Assembly (NCBI GenBank): GCA_017435565.1
Contig: JAFSEU010000028.1
Coordinates: 61,045 to 125,044, forward strand
Length of the DNA: 64,000 nucleotides
DNA from: Oscillospiraceae bacterium
GTDB lineage: Bacteria; Bacillota; Clostridia; Oscillospirales; Ruminococcaceae
Direction: 5' to 3'
Under the pieces are notes generated by a model. That model worked only from the letters and a program-made list of their open reading frames with translations. It did not search any database and had not been told where the DNA came from. Both the position numbers and the translations under genes were made by a program. Numbering within the stretch: position 1 is the first letter of the stretch; each line of letters begins with the position of its first letter. Below, one piece after another: positions 8,961 through 17,711 of the stretch.

Positions 8961-9686
8961 TCAGGTATACTGTGACATCTGCATCAAAAATCCCAAAACG
9001 TGGTTGATGATTGCAACAACCACCGCAACGGTAATCAGCGTTGATGAGCCTGTGTAGCCGATTTTCTTTGCGCGTGAGCTTGCAAGAGCTGCAAAAATAT
9101 ATGCCACCAGCGGAATCAGAAGCGCAAACACCATTGCAAGCGTTGCCTGATTCTTAACCTTTTTTACCTCCTGCTGATACATCGGGTCTGCAGGATTGCC
9201 ATACGGCTGATATGGGTTTTGCATATACGGCGGCATTGTGCTTTGACCGTAAGAATTCTGATTATATGTATTCTGTCCATAGGGATTCTGCTGATATGGA
9301 TTCTGATACGGATTCTGCCCATAGGCGTTCTGCTGATAAGGTGCATTCTGCTGATACGGCGAGCTCTGTCCGTAAGGATTCTGCTGCTGATACGGATTAT
9401 TCTGCCCGTAGGGGTTATCCGATTCAATGCGGACCGAACGGGGCTGTTCATTGGGGGCAGGATCGCCGACGTTAGGCATTGTTACTGCCGCAGAAGCACC
9501 TGAATTCGTGCGAACCGGGTCGATCAGCCCGCATTGCTGGCACATCGGCTGGCCGGGCATCACAGGAGAGCCGCATTTCGGGCAGGGTGTTGTATTGCTC
9601 GTGTTTGTAACGGCGCTTGCCGTTCCGCAAAAGGGGCAGGAAAGAAAATTGTCGTCATACTGGTTGTTGCAACAGCTACAAATCAT
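8961..9686 (-). CDS. Zinc-ribbon membrane protein with Asn/Pro/Tyr/Gln repeat region
   Basis: A 241-residue protein of unknown function. Residues 1-55 carry two zinc ribbons (CSCC...CPFCG and CPKCG...CQQCG). Residues about 90-165 are a low-complexity region built from QNPY, NPYGQ and PYQQ units. The C-terminal 70 residues contain two membrane helices (LAMVFALLIPLVAYIFAAL and a second after KKIGYTG). The layout is that of a cytoplasmic zinc-ribbon tethered to the membrane by a flexible linker. The N-terminal 55 residues are nearly the same as those of the gene upstream, so the two are tandem paralogs. Third gene of an operon behind the AI-2E-family permease. Confidence 0.85.
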   Translation of the reverse strand: MICSCCNNQYDDNFLSCPFCGTASAVTNTSNTTPCPKCGSPVMPGQPMCQQCGLIDPVRTNSGASAAVTMPNVGDPAPNEQPRSVRIESDNPYGQNNPYQQQNPYGQSSPYQQNAPYQQNAYGQNPYQNPYQQNPYGQNTYNQNSYGQSTMPPYMQNPYQPYGNPADPMYQQEVKKVKNQATLAMVFALLIPLVAYIFAALASSRAKKIGYTGSSTLITVAVVVAIINHVLGFLMQMSQYT

Positions 9687-9743
9687 TTAAAAAATATCTC
9701 CTTTATACTATAATTGTTTCTTATGAGGTTTTCAGTGCTTTTT

Positions 9744-10295
9744 TTAATCGGCGCAGAATCCAAGAATTATCGCAAAGAAAGCCATCGCAATAATTTTTGC
9801 GGCATCGAAGCTCTTAATTTTAACCGACAGCGCGGCGGCTATCATAACCAGCACAAAGGCAAGCACGCGGGAATAAATGCTGCTGTAAATCGCTGCAATC
9901 GCAATAATATTCGCCGTATTTTTCAGCTTTTTATACTGAAGGTCTTTTTCCTTTGCACTTTTATCCGCTTCGGCAGATCCGAGGGGCAGATTGACGGGAT
10001 AAGAAACCTCGGGCTGACCGCTGTGATAATCATCCGTTTGCCGGACATCGCTCCGGGTCGGCGCTTGAACGTTGTCGGAAATATCGGGTATAGTTGGCGG
10101 AGCCTCAGGCTCCGGGTTACGAATCGGGTCAATCAGCCCGCATTGCTGGCACATTGGCTGACCGGGCATCACGGGTGCTTGGCACCTTGCGCAAAGCTCA
10201 GCTTCATCCTGTACGGTAACAGCGGTTGCTGTTCCGCAAAAGGGGCAGGAAAGAAAATTATCGTAATATTCATTTTTGCAGCAGCTGCAAATCAT
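9744..10295 (-). CDS. Zinc-ribbon membrane protein, paralog of the following gene
   Basis: A 183-residue protein. The N-terminus repeats the double zinc ribbon of its neighbour (MICSCCKNEYYDNFLSCPFC, then CARCQ...CQQCG), followed by a shorter acidic/Pro-rich linker without the QNPY repeats and two C-terminal membrane helices. Its ATG overlaps the TGA of the AI-2E permease gene (ATGA), so translation is probably coupled. The near-identical N-termini with unlike linkers suggest duplication and then relaxed selection on the linker. Function unknown; a partner role for the permease is an inference from coupling only. Confidence 0.85.
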   Translation of the reverse strand: MICSCCKNEYYDNFLSCPFCGTATAVTVQDEAELCARCQAPVMPGQPMCQQCGLIDPIRNPEPEAPPTIPDISDNVQAPTRSDVRQTDDYHSGQPEVSYPVNLPLGSAEADKSAKEKDLQYKKLKNTANIIAIAAIYSSIYSRVLAFVLVMIAAALSVKIKSFDAAKIIAMAFFAIILGFCAD

Positions 10296-11608
10296 TTAGC
10301 GGATTCTCCTTCGTTCTGGGTCTGCTTAAGAAGCTCCTGCGTATCTTTTTGAACGCCTTCAACAAACATCAGCGTATCTGCAATAACGTCCTCTTGCTTT
10401 GGATGCAGACCAATAGGGGACATATACGCCGAAGTTTCGCAAGGCAGATTCTTCTTTGCAAGGCGACTTCTGACTGTTTCTGTGAAAAGCTTGTAGCACA
10501 CCGCAAAAATCGGAATGAACAGAATCATCCCTATAAATCCGAACAGACCGCCGCCTATCAGAATTGCAAACAAAGTCCAGAAAGTGGGCAGCCCGAGCTT
10601 ATTGCCCAGAATTTTCGGGCCTAAGATATTTCCGTCAAACTGCTGCAGAATTAAAATGAATATTGCAAACCAGACCGCTTTTATCGGGTCGGTAAGCACA
10701 AGCAGCAGAATGCAGGGAATCGCGCCGATGAAAGGGCCGAAGAACGGAATCACATTGGTCACGCCGACAATTACGCTTATCAGAACGGAAAACGGCATTT
10801 TCATAATGCTTACGCCGATAAAGCACATTATACCGATTATGAAGGAATCAACAACCTTTCCCGATATAAAGTCGATTATCGTGCGGTCGAACATATACGC
10901 TATTTCAAGCATTCTGTCGCAGCGCTTTGTGGGAATAAAGCCATAGCAGATTTTTCGCATCTGTGCCAGAAGCGTTTCTTTATTAAACAGAAGATAGACC
11001 GATATCAGCCATCCGCACAGGGCATCGGCAACTCCGAGAACAAACGAAATTGCACTTGCGCCTAAGTTTACGGCGGCGTCAATAAGCTGATTTATCTGGG
11101 GAGCAAACCTTTCAAAAAGTGCAGTTGCATACGAGCGGCTGTCAGAAATGCTCTTCATTATGTAATCATAGACGTGGGGGTTGATATCTCGCAGCCTGCC
11201 TGCGGCATTCGTCAGGTTATCCCAATATCCCGAAAAATTGGACGAAAAGCTGATATAACTGTCAATAAGTGCAGGAACGATTGTTGCTACCAACGCAATC
11301 AGAAAAAGAATGGTAAATGTCATTGTGATAGTTATGCTCAAAACTCGCAAAAGCTTTTTTCTTTCCCTCTTGCGGCAGACAATTCTGCGCAGGTGCTTTT
11401 CAAAAAAGCACATAATCGGGTTTAGCAGATAAGCAATTACAACCGCCCAGATTATCGGCGAAAAAACAGAAACAATATTTGCCGCGTGTGCAACAAACGA
11501 ACGCCATTTGAACACAAGCCCGACCATCAGCAGGCAGATCGCAAACACGATTATAACATATGCCGAAATTGTTGCGCCTTTTTTGGTAAATTCAAACTTT
11601 TGCTTCAT
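10292..11608 (-). CDS. AI-2E family (PerM/YtvI-like) membrane protein
   Basis: A 438-residue protein with the family layout: two N-terminal helices, a helical extracytoplasmic segment (about residues 70-175), then five or six helices with the typical GVTNVIPFFGPFIGAIP motif near residue 290 and GPKILGNKLGLPTFWTL near 340. The family includes autoinducer-2 exporter TqsA and Na+/H+-antiporter-like members, so transport of a small molecule or ion is likely but the substrate is open. The C-terminal 60 residues are soluble. AAAGGCGGTG precedes the ATG. First gene of a three-gene operon with two zinc-ribbon membrane proteins. Confidence 0.9.
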   Translation of the reverse strand: MKQKFEFTKKGATISAYVIIVFAICLLMVGLVFKWRSFVAHAANIVSVFSPIIWAVVIAYLLNPIMCFFEKHLRRIVCRKRERKKLLRVLSITITMTFTILFLIALVATIVPALIDSYISFSSNFSGYWDNLTNAAGRLRDINPHVYDYIMKSISDSRSYATALFERFAPQINQLIDAAVNLGASAISFVLGVADALCGWLISVYLLFNKETLLAQMRKICYGFIPTKRCDRMLEIAYMFDRTIIDFISGKVVDSFIIGIMCFIGVSIMKMPFSVLISVIVGVTNVIPFFGPFIGAIPCILLLVLTDPIKAVWFAIFILILQQFDGNILGPKILGNKLGLPTFWTLFAILIGGGLFGFIGMILFIPIFAVCYKLFTETVRSRLAKKNLPCETSAYMSPIGLHPKQEDVIADTLMFVEGVQKDTQELLKQTQNEGESAK

Positions 11609-11795
11609 ATTTTCACCGCCTTTGATTTTTTATTGTGACAAATTCAATATTTAATTTCAAAAAAACCAAAACTCATCCAAAATAAGTATAACTCTTATAA
11701 AAAGACTGTATTATGAGTTTTTGTTAACTTTATATTAACAAAAACTCCAAAAAGATAAAGCCGGAACCGCAATACGAAAACTCGGAAAAAAGTTC

Positions 11796-11824
11796 TTGCA
11801 AACAAAATGAAATCGTGGTATAAT
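11796..11824 (+). promoter_or_regulatory. Sigma-A promoter of the sodium-pump decarboxylase operon
   Basis: TTGCAA (11796-11801), 17-base spacer, TATAAT (11819-11824), 66 bases upstream of the oadG start. The rest of the 282-base gap back to the AI-2E gene is AT-rich with nothing else I can name. Confidence 0.75.
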
Positions 11825-11890
11825 AATTGAGTATACGGTTTTTTTAAAAAATCAGTAAATTTTACAAAAACAGGAGGTGCTTTACTCTTT

Positions 11891-12295
11891 ATGAATACTG
11901 ACTTTTTATCAGAATATCTGATACTCGCTTCCGACGGCACCGAGCTTTCTTCAAGCGAAAGTTCAGCTGAAGAATCGATTGCTTCAGAAAAGGATTTTGA
12001 CGTAACCCCCACAGAGACCATTCTTCTCGGCGTGGGAACGGTTTTCGTCGGACTTATCGCAATTATCATAATTTGCAAAATCACGGGATTCTTCTGCAAT
12101 CTCAATTCTGCCAAAGCGGACGAGCCCGAGGCAAAAAACGCAGCTGCCGCTGCACCTGTGGCACAGACCACGGAAAAGAGTGTTGACAGCACGGTAGACA
12201 GAGGCGAGCTTGCCGCCGCAATTTCGGTTGCAATTGCCGAAAACCTTGGAACCGACGCTGCCGGTATCAAGATCTTATCCATTAAAAAAGTTTAA
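11891..12295 (+). CDS. Sodium-pump decarboxylase gamma subunit, OadG-type
   Basis: A 134-residue protein with an acidic, Ser-rich N-terminus, one membrane helix (about residues 44-65, ILLGVGTVFVGLIAIIIICKI) and a cytoplasmic Ala-rich tail ending in a short conserved domain. This is the OadG/MmdD layout; gamma binds the complex together and stabilises it. The AGGAGG SD is strong, with a 13-base spacing. Its place as first gene before BCCP, beta and alpha genes supports the call. The long negatively charged N-terminal extension (about 40 residues) is larger than in many OadG proteins. Confidence 0.85.
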   Translation: MNTDFLSEYLILASDGTELSSSESSAEESIASEKDFDVTPTETILLGVGTVFVGLIAIIIICKITGFFCNLNSAKADEPEAKNAAAAAPVAQTTEKSVDSTVDRGELAAAISVAIAENLGTDAAGIKILSIKKV

Positions 12296-12338
12296 TATAC
12301 TGCATTCGGATATGCAGAGAAACGGAGAATTCATTGTT

Positions 12339-12695
12339 ATGAAAAAATATCGTGTTAATGTAAACGGAACCGCTTATGAGGTTGAAATTGAAGAAATGAG
12401 CGCAAGCGATGTAAGCTCTGCTTCCGCTTCCGCACCCACAGCTGCTCCCAAGGCAGAAAGCGCAGCTCCTGCTTCCGCAGGCGCTCTCACTGTAAAGAGC
12501 CCTATGCCCGGAACAATTCTCAGTGTTAATGTAAGCACAGGACAGAGCGTCAAGAAGGGCGATATCCTTATGATTCTTGAAGCTATGAAGATGGAAAACG
12601 AGATTCTTGCATCACAGGACGGAACCGTTGCTTCCGTTAATGTCACAAAGGGCGCAGCTGTTGACAGCGGTGATGTGCTCTGCACCTTGAACTAA
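12339..12695 (+). CDS. Biotin carboxyl carrier protein of the sodium-pump decarboxylase
   Basis: A 118-residue protein with an N-terminal 20-residue strand region, an Ala/Pro/Ser-rich flexible linker (about residues 25-48) and a C-terminal biotinyl domain with the EAMKMEN motif, whose Lys carries biotin. It shuttles CO2 between the alpha subunit and the beta channel. The ATG at 12339 with GGAG upstream gives the expected [17 protein letters not shown] start; an open frame extends further upstream but overlaps oadG and lacks homology. Here the carrier is a separate gene and not the end of the alpha subunit, as in methylmalonyl-CoA and glutaconyl-CoA decarboxylases. Confidence 0.93.
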   Translation: MKKYRVNVNGTAYEVEIEEMSASDVSSASASAPTAAPKAESAAPASAGALTVKSPMPGTILSVNVSTGQSVKKGDILMILEAMKMENEILASQDGTVASVNVTKGAAVDSGDVLCTLN

Positions 12696-12718
12696 GTCGC
12701 AGCCAAGGAGCCTTTGCT

Positions 12719-13906
12719 ATGGACAAAATTATAAATTTTCTTGAGCAGACAGGCTTTGTCGCAATTGCGGACGAGCCCAAATGCCTTATTATGATCGCCA
12801 TTTCGTGCGTGCTTTTCTTCCTGGCAATCAAAAAACAGTTTGAACCCATGCTTTTGCTTCCGATTGCATTCGGTATGCTTTTGACCAACATCCCCGGAGC
12901 AACGCTCTACCACGAAGAGTTTTTCAAGTGCGTAACCGAATCCGGCTCATATACCGTTGACTGGGCAGCGCTTAAAAATCTTGAGTTCGGTCTTATAGAC
13001 TATTTGTACTTAGGCGTTAAATTCGGAATTTACCCTTGTCTGATTTTTGTCGGCATCGGTGCAATGACCGACTTCGGCCCGCTTATTTCAAATCCCAAGA
13101 GCCTGATTCTTGGTGCCGCAGCGCAGGTCGGTATATTTATCACCTTTATCTGTGCCATTGAGTTTTTGGGCTTTAATGAACTTGAAGCTTCCTCAATCGG
13201 AATCATCGGCGGTGCTGACGGCCCGACCGCAATTCTTGTAACCAGCAAGCTCGCGCCTGACCTTCTGGGTCCCATTGCCGTTGCCGCATATTCATATATG
13301 GCGCTCGTTCCCGTAATTCAGCCGCCTATTATGAAACTTTTGACAACAAAGAAAGAGCGCTCAATTGTTATGAAGCAGCTCAGAACCGTTTCCAAGACAG
13401 AAAAAATCATTTTCCCGATTGTTGTTACAATTTTTGTTGCAACCTTCCTTCCCGACGCAGCTCCCCTTATCGGCTGCCTTATGCTCGGAAACCTTGCAAA
13501 GGAATCGGGTGTTGTTGACAGACTCAGCAAAACAGCTTCAAACGAGCTTATCAACATTGTTACGATCTTCCTCGGAATTTCCGTTGGTGCAACAGCCACT
13601 GCAGAAACCTTCCTTACTCCCAAAACACTCGGAATTCTGCTTCTCGGCGTATGTGCATTCGCAATCGGCTCTTCCAGCGGCGTTCTGCTTGCAAAGTTTA
13701 TGAATCTTTTCACCAAAAACAAGATAAATCCCCTCATCGGTTCAGCAGGTGTTTCCGCCGTTCCGATGGCGGCTCGTGTTTCGCAGAAGGTTGGCCAGGA
13801 GGCGAACCCCGCAAACTTCCTTCTTATGCACGCAATGGGCCCGAACGTTGCAGGTGTAATCGGCTCGGCAATTGCCGCTGGTGTATTCCTTGCGCTGTTT
13901 GGTTAA
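12719..13906 (+). CDS. oadB: Sodium-ion-translocating decarboxylase beta subunit (OadB/GcdB family)
   Basis: A 395-residue integral membrane subunit which decarboxylates carboxybiotin and couples this to outward Na+ transport. Seen: the conserved [12 protein letters not shown] segment (about residues 160-171), with the family's essential Asp, and the C-terminal [14 protein letters not shown] and [17 protein letters not shown] blocks that line the ion path. About nine to ten helices. Length and sequence are fully typical. It sits between BCCP and alpha genes, 23 bases after BCCP. Confidence 0.95.
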   Translation: MDKIINFLEQTGFVAIADEPKCLIMIAISCVLFFLAIKKQFEPMLLLPIAFGMLLTNIPGATLYHEEFFKCVTESGSYTVDWAALKNLEFGLIDYLYLGVKFGIYPCLIFVGIGAMTDFGPLISNPKSLILGAAAQVGIFITFICAIEFLGFNELEASSIGIIGGADGPTAILVTSKLAPDLLGPIAVAAYSYMALVPVIQPPIMKLLTTKKERSIVMKQLRTVSKTEKIIFPIVVTIFVATFLPDAAPLIGCLMLGNLAKESGVVDRLSKTASNELINIVTIFLGISVGATATAETFLTPKTLGILLLGVCAFAIGSSSGVLLAKFMNLFTKNKINPLIGSAGVSAVPMAARVSQKVGQEANPANFLLMHAMGPNVAGVIGSAIAAGVFLALFG

Positions 13907-13943
13907 TTTCTGCAAATTCTCATAAATATAAAGGAGAACATAT

Positions 13944-15386
13944 ATGTCTACAAGACTTAAAATTACCGACACGATTCTTCGTGACGCCCACCAGTCGCAG
14001 GCTGCAACCCGTATGACTCTTGAAGATATGCTTCCCGGCTGCGAGCTGCTCGACGCTGTCGGCTTCTATTCGCTTGAATGCTGGGGCGGCGCAACGTTCG
14101 ATTCGTGTATGCGTTTTCTCAACGAAGACCCGTGGGAAAGACTCCGCGCGTTGCGCAAGGCCCTTCCCAATACCAAGCTTCAGATGCTTCTGCGCGGACA
14201 GAATATTTTGGGCTACAAGCATTATGCTGACGACGTAGTTGAACAGTTCTGCCGCAAGTCCGTTGAAAACGGCATCGATATCATCAGAATTTTTGATGCG
14301 CTTAATGACACAAGAAATATGGAAGCGGCAATGAAGTATACCAAAAAATACGGCGGAACCTGTGAAGCTGCAATCAGCTATACAACAAGCCCCGTGCATG
14401 ACGAGGATTACTTCGTAAAGCTTGCCAAGGAGCTTGAGCAGATGGGCGCAGATATCATCTGCATCAAGGATATGGCAAATCTTCTGCTTCCCTATGACGC
14501 ATTTTCTCTCGTTTCCAAGATGAAGAAGGAAATCAGCGTTCCGATTCATCTTCACACACACAACACAACCGGCACGGGCGATATGGTCTATCTTATGGCT
14601 GCTCAGGCAGGCGTTGATATTGTAGATACAGCACTTTCACCCTTGGCAAACGGTACCGCACAGCCTGCAACAGAGGCGCTTGTTGCGACCTTAAAGGGCA
14701 CCGACCGTGATACAGGTCTTGATATGGAAGCTCTTTCAAAGGCTGCGGCATATTTCAGAGGCGTTGCCGATTCTCTTAAAGAAAGAGGCAACCTCGACCC
14801 CAAGGTTTTGCGTGTTGATACAAACACATTGCTTTATCAGGTTCCCGGCGGTATGCTTTCAAACCTGATTTCACAGCTCAAGCAGGCAAAGGCCGAGGAT
14901 AAGTACTATGAGGTGTTGCAGGAAGTTCCGAGAGTAAGAAAGGACTTCGGCTATCCTCCGCTGGTTACTCCCACAAGCCAGATTGTCGGCTCTCAGGCGG
15001 TACTTAATGTGCTTATGGGCAGATACAAGAGTTTCCCCAAGGAATCCAAGGGCTTGCTTCGCGGCGAATACGGACAGGTTCCCGGCGAGGTTAACGAAGA
15101 AGTAAGAAAGCTCGCCATCGGCGATGATGCACCCATCACCTGCCGCCCTGCTGATCTTATTGAGCCTGAGCTTGAAAAGTACAGGGAAGAAACAAAGGAT
15201 TTTGCAAAGAGCGAAGAGGATGTTCTCAGCTATGCACTCTTTCCCGCTGTTGCCAAGAAATTCTTTGATGTGCGTGATGGCAGAGTCGAAGCACCCACAC
15301 CTGCTGCACCTGCAACACCCAAGACAAGCGCAAATGTTGATGCAAATGGTGTTCGCACACTTTATGTTCAGGATATGACTGTATAA
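13944..15386 (+). CDS. oadA: Oxaloacetate decarboxylase alpha subunit (carboxyltransferase)
   Basis: A 480-residue cytoplasmic carboxyltransferase: an N-terminal TIM barrel beginning with DTILRDAHQSQAATRM (metal and substrate site), IKDMANLL and the HTHNTTGTGD metal-binding HxH near residue 205, then the conserved carboxylase domain (about 290-450). The C-terminus is a short Pro/Ala linker and lacks a biotinyl domain, since that is a separate gene upstream. The substrate could be oxaloacetate or a related acid; the barrel motifs favour oxaloacetate/pyruvate. The operon turns decarboxylation into a sodium gradient. Confidence 0.92.
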   Translation: MSTRLKITDTILRDAHQSQAATRMTLEDMLPGCELLDAVGFYSLECWGGATFDSCMRFLNEDPWERLRALRKALPNTKLQMLLRGQNILGYKHYADDVVEQFCRKSVENGIDIIRIFDALNDTRNMEAAMKYTKKYGGTCEAAISYTTSPVHDEDYFVKLAKELEQMGADIICIKDMANLLLPYDAFSLVSKMKKEISVPIHLHTHNTTGTGDMVYLMAAQAGVDIVDTALSPLANGTAQPATEALVATLKGTDRDTGLDMEALSKAAAYFRGVADSLKERGNLDPKVLRVDTNTLLYQVPGGMLSNLISQLKQAKAEDKYYEVLQEVPRVRKDFGYPPLVTPTSQIVGSQAVLNVLMGRYKSFPKESKGLLRGEYGQVPGEVNEEVRKLAIGDDAPITCRPADLIEPELEKYREETKDFAKSEEDVLSYALFPAVAKKFFDVRDGRVEAPTPAAPATPKTSANVDANGVRTLYVQDMTV

Positions 15387-15415
15387 TCAGAACAACATAT
15401 ACCGACAAAAAATAT

Positions 15416-15445
15416 AAGCCTGCACATTCGTTTGTGCAGGCTTTA
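15416..15445. terminator. Rho-independent terminator after oadA
   Basis: AAGCCTGCAC (15416-15425) pairs perfectly with GTGCAGGCTT (15434-15443) across an 8-base loop; weak T tract. It lies between convergent oadA and the DUF4358-type lipoprotein gene. Confidence 0.75.
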
Positions 15446-15463
15446 TCGTTTTTTATACACAAT

Positions 15464-15985
15464 TTATGACAGTGCATCTTCAAGTGCGGCCTGAGCCTGC
15501 TCTGCGCTCTGAGAACAAAGCAGATAATAAACACCGCCGACATTGCCGATTATCGCGTTTTCGGCAAGCTCCTTGTCGCTCGGATAATATGCGTACTTTT
15601 CAATCAGAAGCTCCTTGCGCCCGTCAAGAAAATCCTGCACCTGCTGCTCGCTGCCTGCGTTTGGCACAACAAGAATAACCTCGGTCAGAATTGCGCTCAT
15701 AGGGCAGAATGACCCATAAATCTGTGAAAACATTTCATCGTTTTTTGAAACACCGAAATAATCCGTAAATTCATCATCGTCAGGTATATACATACTCGGC
15801 CACTCGCCACTCGACGTAACAATCGTGCCCAGCTCTTCAAGGTCGGCATCAACCGATGCGCTCTGTGATGATTCCACAATCTCAGAGCCGGATGAGCTTT
15901 CGTTTTTGCTTGATGATTCGGATTTGGATGAACAGCCGCAAAGCGCAAGTACTGCGCAAAGCGCCAACAATAGAGTTTTTTTCAT
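15464..15985 (-). CDS. Lipoprotein, DUF4358-like
   Basis: A 173-residue protein with a lipoprotein signal (MKKTLLLALCAVLALCGCSS; Cys near 18), a Ser-rich linker, and a domain of about 115 residues. The pattern of that domain (STAILTEVILVV-like strand, long helix with QQVQDFLDGRKELLIEKY, then NAIIGNVGGVYYLLCS strands) fits DUF4358, a family of lipoproteins common in Clostridia and of unknown function. It is the last of a run of three lipoprotein genes on the minus strand. Confidence 0.75.
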   Translation of the reverse strand: MKKTLLLALCAVLALCGCSSKSESSSKNESSSGSEIVESSQSASVDADLEELGTIVTSSGEWPSMYIPDDDEFTDYFGVSKNDEMFSQIYGSFCPMSAILTEVILVVPNAGSEQQVQDFLDGRKELLIEKYAYYPSDKELAENAIIGNVGGVYYLLCSQSAEQAQAALEDALS

Positions 15986-16016
15986 AAAATTCTCCTAAAC
16001 GGTTTTTTTAAGTATC

Positions 16017-16046
16017 GGAAAAGCCCGCAATTGCAAGGGCTTTTCC
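16017..16046. terminator. Stem-loop between two lipoprotein genes
   Basis: GGAAAAGCCC (16017-16026) pairs with GGGCTTTTCC (16037-16046) around a 10-base loop. No clear T tract on the minus strand, so termination after the small lipoprotein gene is only probable. Confidence 0.5.
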
Positions 16047-16055
16047 AAGCCAATG

Positions 16056-16238
16056 CTACATCGTGCCGCTTTCGCTTGTGTGTGACGTGGTGTCAACATC
16101 CGTGACAGAGGTTGAGTGCTGCGAAGTGCTGCTGTCCTTGCCGTTGCCGCCATTATCCTTGTTATCGTTATTTCCGCCGCAAGCTGTCAGACAAAGGGCA
16201 AGCGAAAGCGTACAAAGTGCCAGAATGTGCTTTTTCAT
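16056..16238 (-). CDS. Short lipoprotein, Ser/Thr/Asn-rich
   Basis: A 60-residue protein: a signal peptide with lipobox (SLALCLTACGG), followed only by about 38 polar residues (Asn, Asp, Gly, Ser, Thr, His). GAGG lies 7 bases before the ATG at 16238; an earlier ATG at 16244 is too close. There is no folded domain. It could be a surface-exposed spacer peptide or a lipoprotein remnant that lost its domain; the Ser/Asp-rich tail resembles the linkers behind the lipidated Cys in the two neighbouring lipoproteins. Confidence 0.65.
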   Translation of the reverse strand: MKKHILALCTLSLALCLTACGGNNDNKDNGGNGKDSSTSQHSTSVTDVDTTSHTSESGTM

Positions 16239-16264
16239 TTGCATACCTCAAAAATATAAATTTT

Positions 16265-16312
16265 TAGCTTCGCCCGACAACATATGCGAAAATATATTGT
16301 CGGGTAAAGCTA
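16265..16312 (-). terminator. Stem-loop after the SGNH hydrolase gene
   Basis: CCCGACAA (16273-16280) pairs with TTGTCGGG (16297-16304), extended by TAGCTT/AAGCTA outer pairs. On the minus strand it is followed by an A/T-rich stretch. It lies between the SGNH gene and the short lipoprotein gene. Confidence 0.5.
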
Positions 16313-16376
16313 TTATCTGTGTAATATTCTGATTTTATGCAAAAATATGTGATGCCAGATTTTTGAAAAATTATTT

Positions 16377-17690
16377 TCAGCTGACCAAAAGTCCGAGAAC
16401 TGAGAATTTTGTGTTTTCGTCGAGAATTGTAGGCTTGATTTCAACAGTATGTGTTGCGGTCTCATCCGAAGTATAAACCTCGTCAGCCTGAGCGTAATCG
16501 CCCCAGCCGCCTGTAAAATCACCGTCAAGCGTTGCTGCAAGCTCGCCGTCTACATAAACCTCATATGCGCCGCTTTTTCCGTCAATGGTTTTGTAATACA
16601 TAATGCCGATGTTCTTGGCTTCGACCTCAAAAGTGATGCTGCCGCCGTTTTCGGCTGTCCAGTCATTGGGGAACTGGTATGAAACCGAAGACTCAGCAAA
16701 GCCCTCCATCGCTGTGGGCGTGATGTTTGAGCTGTCATAAAGCACACCGTTTGCGTAAAGGTCGGCGGTATAGCTTTCTGCTTCAAAGGGAGTCTTTTCG
16801 TCCGAAAGTGTATCGATATCGTCAAGCACGGAGTTGAGGTATGCATATAAAAGCTCACCGATTATATTGTGGCCCATTGTGTTGGGATGAATATTATCGG
16901 GCGAAATGTCGGTCCAGGCGTACTTGCCGTTTGAAATATCCTCAAGAACAACATCCTTGTAGCTTATCATCGGCAGGTCATACGCATAGCCTATCTGGCT
17001 GTGGATATTCTGGAAGCTTGTACCGTTTTCCTGCGTTGTGAAAAGCAAAATTACAGCAGGCTGTGATTCGCACGAAAGAAGACGTCTCACAAGGCTGTCA
17101 TATGTTTTTTGGTTAAGCTCCGCTACGGTGTCGTTTACAGAAAATTCGACAATTACAACGTCGGGGTTCTGGTCGATAACGTCCTTCTGCACTCTGTGCA
17201 CACCTATGTATGAATCGGTAGCGCCGATACCTGCGTTTACATAATTGATGTTTCCGTTCTGAAACGCTGTTACCCACCATTCATAGAAAAGATATGAATA
17301 TGAGAGCGATGTCTGCGAAGCGGATGAGCCCTGTGTGATTGAACCGCCGATTGTTGCGATGGTGATTGCTTCACCGTCCTTTGCTCGCTTCATTGCGTTG
17401 ACAAGTCTTGATGTATCACCAACGTTGAGAATTGAGCGCTTGATTGCGGCATCGTCAATATAACTGTCCATAAGCTTAGGAAAATCCTCACTTTCTGCTG
17501 CTTCCCAGCTTTCGTCGGGAGCAATTTCATAAGATATCTGTGATGTGGATTCACTCTCATCTGACTGAGAGGACTGCGATGTTGAATCGCCGCCGGACTG
17601 AGAGTTGCTTTCAGCGTCATCCGTGCAGGCGAGGGTCTGTGACATAAGCACAAGGCCTAAAAGCAGCGCTGTAAGTTTTTTAATTTTCAT
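16377..17690 (-). CDS. SGNH/GDSL-type esterase lipoprotein
   Basis: A 437-residue exported protein. Signal peptide with a weak lipobox (TLAC near residue 22), Ser-rich linker, SGNH hydrolase domain (about 75-280), then a beta-rich C-terminal domain of about 140 residues that resembles a carbohydrate-binding or jelly-roll module. Catalytic blocks: GGSITQG (Ser), the Gly-equivalent loop, EFSVNDT (Asn) and DNIHPNTMGH (Asp and His), so the tetrad is complete. Likely removes acetyl or acyl groups from polysaccharides at the cell surface. The ATG at 17690 has AAAGGAAC upstream; the ATG at 17708 does not. It lies 21 bases after the MIF-like gene. Confidence 0.88.
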   Translation of the reverse strand: MKIKKLTALLLGLVLMSQTLACTDDAESNSQSGGDSTSQSSQSDESESTSQISYEIAPDESWEAAESEDFPKLMDSYIDDAAIKRSILNVGDTSRLVNAMKRAKDGEAITIATIGGSITQGSSASQTSLSYSYLFYEWWVTAFQNGNINYVNAGIGATDSYIGVHRVQKDVIDQNPDVVIVEFSVNDTVAELNQKTYDSLVRRLLSCESQPAVILLFTTQENGTSFQNIHSQIGYAYDLPMISYKDVVLEDISNGKYAWTDISPDNIHPNTMGHNIIGELLYAYLNSVLDDIDTLSDEKTPFEAESYTADLYANGVLYDSSNITPTAMEGFAESSVSYQFPNDWTAENGGSITFEVEAKNIGIMYYKTIDGKSGAYEVYVDGELAATLDGDFTGGWGDYAQADEVYTSDETATHTVEIKPTILDENTKFSVLGLLVS

Positions 17691-17711
17691 TGCAAAAGTT
17701 CCTTTCAATTT

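Noticed and set aside
12210..12338. N-terminal extension of the biotin carrier gene
   Set aside because: It overlaps oadG in another frame; the ATG at 12339 has an SD and the expected start of BCCP proteins.
13920..14561. 213-codon minus-strand frame opposite oadA
   Set aside because: Shadow of a highly conserved enzyme; no SD.
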